NCBI GenBank assembly: GCA_030674185.1
Contig: JAPXFY010000018.1
Location: 44,734,432 to 44,798,431, forward strand
Direction: 5' to 3'
Length of the DNA stretch: 64,000 nt
Source of the DNA: Monoplex corrugatus
Lineage: Eukaryota > Mollusca > Gastropoda > Littorinimorpha > Ranellidae
The notes beneath the pieces are model-generated. The model made no database searches. It saw nothing but the letters and a program-made list of their open reading frames with translations, and was not told the DNA's origin. The position numbers and the translations under genes were made by a program. Positions 24,226 through 64,000 of this stretch are shown here, one piece after another (the first letter of the stretch is position 1; each line of letters begins with the position of its first letter).

Positions 24226-24580
24226 TGGGTTTTTTTTTTTTTCGCAGCTGGTAAACAGAGGGAGGGAGTGAAAGCCAGAAAGCTGTGAGCAGATGACCCC
24301 CTCCGCAGATACATCAAATGTGAGAGAAAGTAGATGAGATTCCACAATGTGAACGTCGTCAAATCACAGAAATGAAGGTTCACAGGTTTTTGGCAGATCT
24401 ACACGTTGAGTAGAAGCAATGACGAGCATTAAGGTAAAAATCAAGCTGATATGAACAAATGAAGTGAATCAGCTGTTCAACAAAATATTCATGAACCAGG
24501 GTAATCCCTTCGGTAAGTACTGCATAGGTCCTCGATTTGAAAAGAAATCAAAAACAGGGAGAAAATTGCTATAGTCAACT

Positions 24581-61737
<37,157 letters not shown>

Positions 61738-61779
61738 CTGAGACAAATGATGTGTCACCCATCACATTTGCTCTTGGAG

Positions 61780-62535
61780 TACAGAGAAAGCCTTTATCTC
61801 ATTTATAAGCATATGAACTTTTCCTTGATCACCCATTCTCAAGTAAAGAGAAACACCACACTATCTTTCTCTCAGCTCCTTCTCAAGTAAACATAAAGCA
61901 CCACACTCTCTCAGCTCATTCTCAAGTAAACAGAAAGCACCACACTAACTCTCACTCAGCTCATTCTCAAGTAAACAGAAAGCACCACACTATCTCTCTC
62001 TCAGCTCATTCTCAAGTAAACAGAAAGCATCACACTATCTCTCTCAGCTCATTCTCAAGTAAACAGAAAGCACCACACTATCTCTCTCTCTCTCTCAGCT
62101 CATTCTCAAGAAATCAGAAAGCATCACACTATCTCTCTCAGCTCATTCTCAAGTAATCAGAAAGCACCACACTATCTCTCTCTCTCAGCTCATTCTCAAG
62201 TAAACAGAAAGCACCACACTATCTCTCACTCAGCTCATTCTCAAGTAAACAGAAAGCACCACACTATCTCTCTCTCAGCTCATTCTCAAGTAAACAGAAA
62301 GCACCACACTATCTCTCTCTCAGTCATTCTCAAGTAACTCTGAAAGCACCACACCTAATTCTCTTCTCACTCCATTCGTCAAGTAAACCAAGGAAAGCCA
62401 CACTTCTTTCATCAGTATCTACAGTAAAAGAAAGCACCACACTATTCCATCTGTAACTCATTCAGGTAAACGAAAGCACACACTAATCTCTCCTCAGCTC
62501 ATGCCAAGTAAACAAAGCAGGACACTATCTCTATC
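61780..62535. repeat. 43-47-bp minisatellite with (CT)n linkers, about 16 units
   Basis: CAGCTCATTCTCAAGTAAAC then AGAAAGCACCACACTATC and a variable CTCT run. The right third (62330-62530) is strongly diverged. It starts about 50 bp upstream of the acceptor at 61738. Confidence 0.94.
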
Positions 62536-62559
62536 TCTCAGTCAATGTGGCGAAGTAGC

Positions 62560-62950
62560 TTTCTTTTTTTTTGTTTAGGATCATCACGCTCAGGGAGTTT
62601 GCCTTTGTGCTCACCCTTTTTTCCATTTTGGTCCCGTTTTCTATGCCACCTTAATGGCCACAGAAGTTGCCACAGTTTTTAGAATACGATGATGATGACA
62701 TTGATTAGGATGATAACCATGACACTATGGAGTTCCATCTAGGATTGAGACTGCATGACAGGGCTGTACTCTACGCTTACTATCATAATATATCCCAGCG
62801 TCAAACCTGGCCCGAGATATACAGACACCTGCAGTGCTGGGCAGAAGATTTGAGCAACACCCTTAATGACACATCAGTGAAGTGGATGAGACTCAACTGA
62901 GTGGTCCAAATCTTCCCTATGAGCCCATAGCATGCCCAATATCCAGTATA
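62560..62950 (-). mobile_element. tRNA-derived SINE-A (copy 4, head lost)
   Basis: TTTAGGATCATCACGCTCAG, then CCATTTTGGTCCCGTTTTCT and GGATGATAACCATGACAC match the other copies. The tRNA-like head is absent. Confidence 0.8.
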
Positions 62951-63380
62951 AGATCCAACAAAAAGCAGATCTCTTCTTTGCTAAAATCATCTCTCCTTTG
63001 TTTCATAACTTATATCACATGAAAGAAATTGGATGGGTTGGTCATCAAACAGGTAGTCAGACTTCCATTCAGAAGGTCCTGGTTCAATTCGCCTAATCAC
63101 CTCCACCTGGTGGGTAAAGGGTGAGATATTTCCAATCTCCCTAGTGACTAAGCCCCTTCCACATATATACGCATACGGAATATCGAATATGCACATTAAA
63201 ACTTCTGTAAATCATGCCAGTTTTTGTCTTATGGAAACATGAAAACACCCAGGTGCAATGCCCACTGAAGATTTAAGCATGCAAACTGTGCATTAACATA
63301 CCACCTGCAAAGCGTGAGCAAAGCATCGTGCATAAACGCATCCCCCCAAAAAAATTGCATCACTAAAATCAATTGATTTC
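62951..63380. other. Intron sequence
   Basis: GTCCTGGTTCAATTCGCC at 63077 is B-box-like, with CCACCTGGTGGGTAAAGGG beside it, perhaps another SINE remnant. No exon. Confidence 0.35.
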
Positions 63381-63383
63381 TGT

Positions 63384-63563
63384 TAACCCTTTGACTCCCA
63401 CACCCTATCCACCAACCGCAAAAACTTAACCCTTTATATCCCTCACCCTGTCCACAGGAAGCTGGTGGATAGAGTGAGGGAGTCAAAGTGATAAGTTTTT
63501 GTTTTGCTAGCATGGTTGACAAAGCAGGATGCCGGTGGACAGGGTGCAGGAATACAACGGTTA
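63384..63563. mobile_element. Nested palindromic TTAA element (copy 12)
   Basis: TTAACCCTTTGACTCCCAC, GCAAAAACTTAACCCTTTAT, inner arms, GTTTTTGTTTTGCTAGCATG and AACGGTTAA. The inner centre is shortened. Confidence 0.83.
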
Positions 63564-64000
63564 AAGAAGTCTAAATATTTTCCGGAGGAACATCACAAAA
63601 TGAGATCTTCAACGAGTCTGCTGAAAGAAATTTGTCTGAAAACATGCTACTCCCAGCAATCAAGCAAAGGTGTTTGATGTTGTCTCATCTCATCTCTGAG
63701 CATGTACCAAGATCTACTTCTCCTTTTATCACCATTCTAAGTATGTGGCATATGTTTTTAATACACCAGTGATTATAGATACTGTTATGTATGGGTGCAA
63801 TTAAGTTGTTGCAAAAGGGCCATTACCTGTAATTTTCATTTAAGTTACAATCAGAATACACATTTTTTGTAAGTTTCATCTGAAAGGCTGTTCATGTAAT
63901 TACCAGCTTCTCATTGTTGTGTAGGAAAAGAAAACTGCTTACTGACTTTCTTCATGATTTATACATATTTACTGTATATATTTTGTTCATATGACTACCT
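63564..64000. other. Intron sequence to the window edge
   Basis: Nothing is recognised. The remaining PTP-domain exons should follow further right. Confidence 0.35.

Overview
The window is nuclear DNA from an animal. The intron-rich genes, dispersed repeats and very dense micro- and minisatellites look most like a gastropod mollusc, but that placement is inferred from repeat style only. Two real host genes can be read, pointing towards each other. On the + strand, the last coding exon of a type II cAMP-dependent protein kinase regulatory subunit (PRKAR2) lies at 8028-8158. On the - strand, a PTP-PEST family tyrosine phosphatase (PTPN12/18/22 group) runs from 61737 down to its stop codon at 24581. 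Fourteen of its exons can be placed. They cover the second half of the phosphatase domain, a long proline/serine/threonine-rich tail and the conserved C-terminal homology motif. The N-terminal exons lie beyond the right edge. Exon phases agree along the whole chain, except for one missing base in the large tail exon (about 52886-52889).

Layout. 1-5817: a - strand piggyBac-type transposase with introns and several frame lesions, probably in the last intron of PRKAR2, plus one or two unassigned exon-like segments (3157-3272, about 4436-4529). 6567-8026: a 59-bp minisatellite running into the PRKAR2 splice acceptor. 8159 to about 14.3 kb: T-rich, mostly unique sequence, probably PRKAR2 3' UTR or flank. 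About 15 to 24.5 kb: A-rich, holding decayed LINE fragments and small tandem arrays, probably PTPN12-like 3' UTR or flank. 24.6-61.7 kb: the PTPN12-like gene, its introns packed with repeats. 61.78-64 kb: more intron.

Mobile DNA. Besides the transposase there are two clean piggyBac-type MITEs with TTAA duplications (43949-44269 and 51302-52036), about a dozen copies of a nested palindromic TTAA-flanked element, a 527-bp foldback element, four tRNA-derived SINEs, a second SINE family, about nine copies of a ~500-bp dispersed repeat all in one orientation, and fragments of at least four non-LTR retrotransposons.

The least ordinary theme is that several minisatellites with 59-64 bp units start exactly at splice sites and carry copies of the donor or acceptor in each unit (25.5-28.7, 45.0-46.3, 55.5-56.7 and, more weakly, 6.6-8.0 kb). 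One of them sits beside tandemly duplicated phase 1-1 mini-exons of the phosphatase. No prokaryotic system, CRISPR array or functional RNA gene was found.
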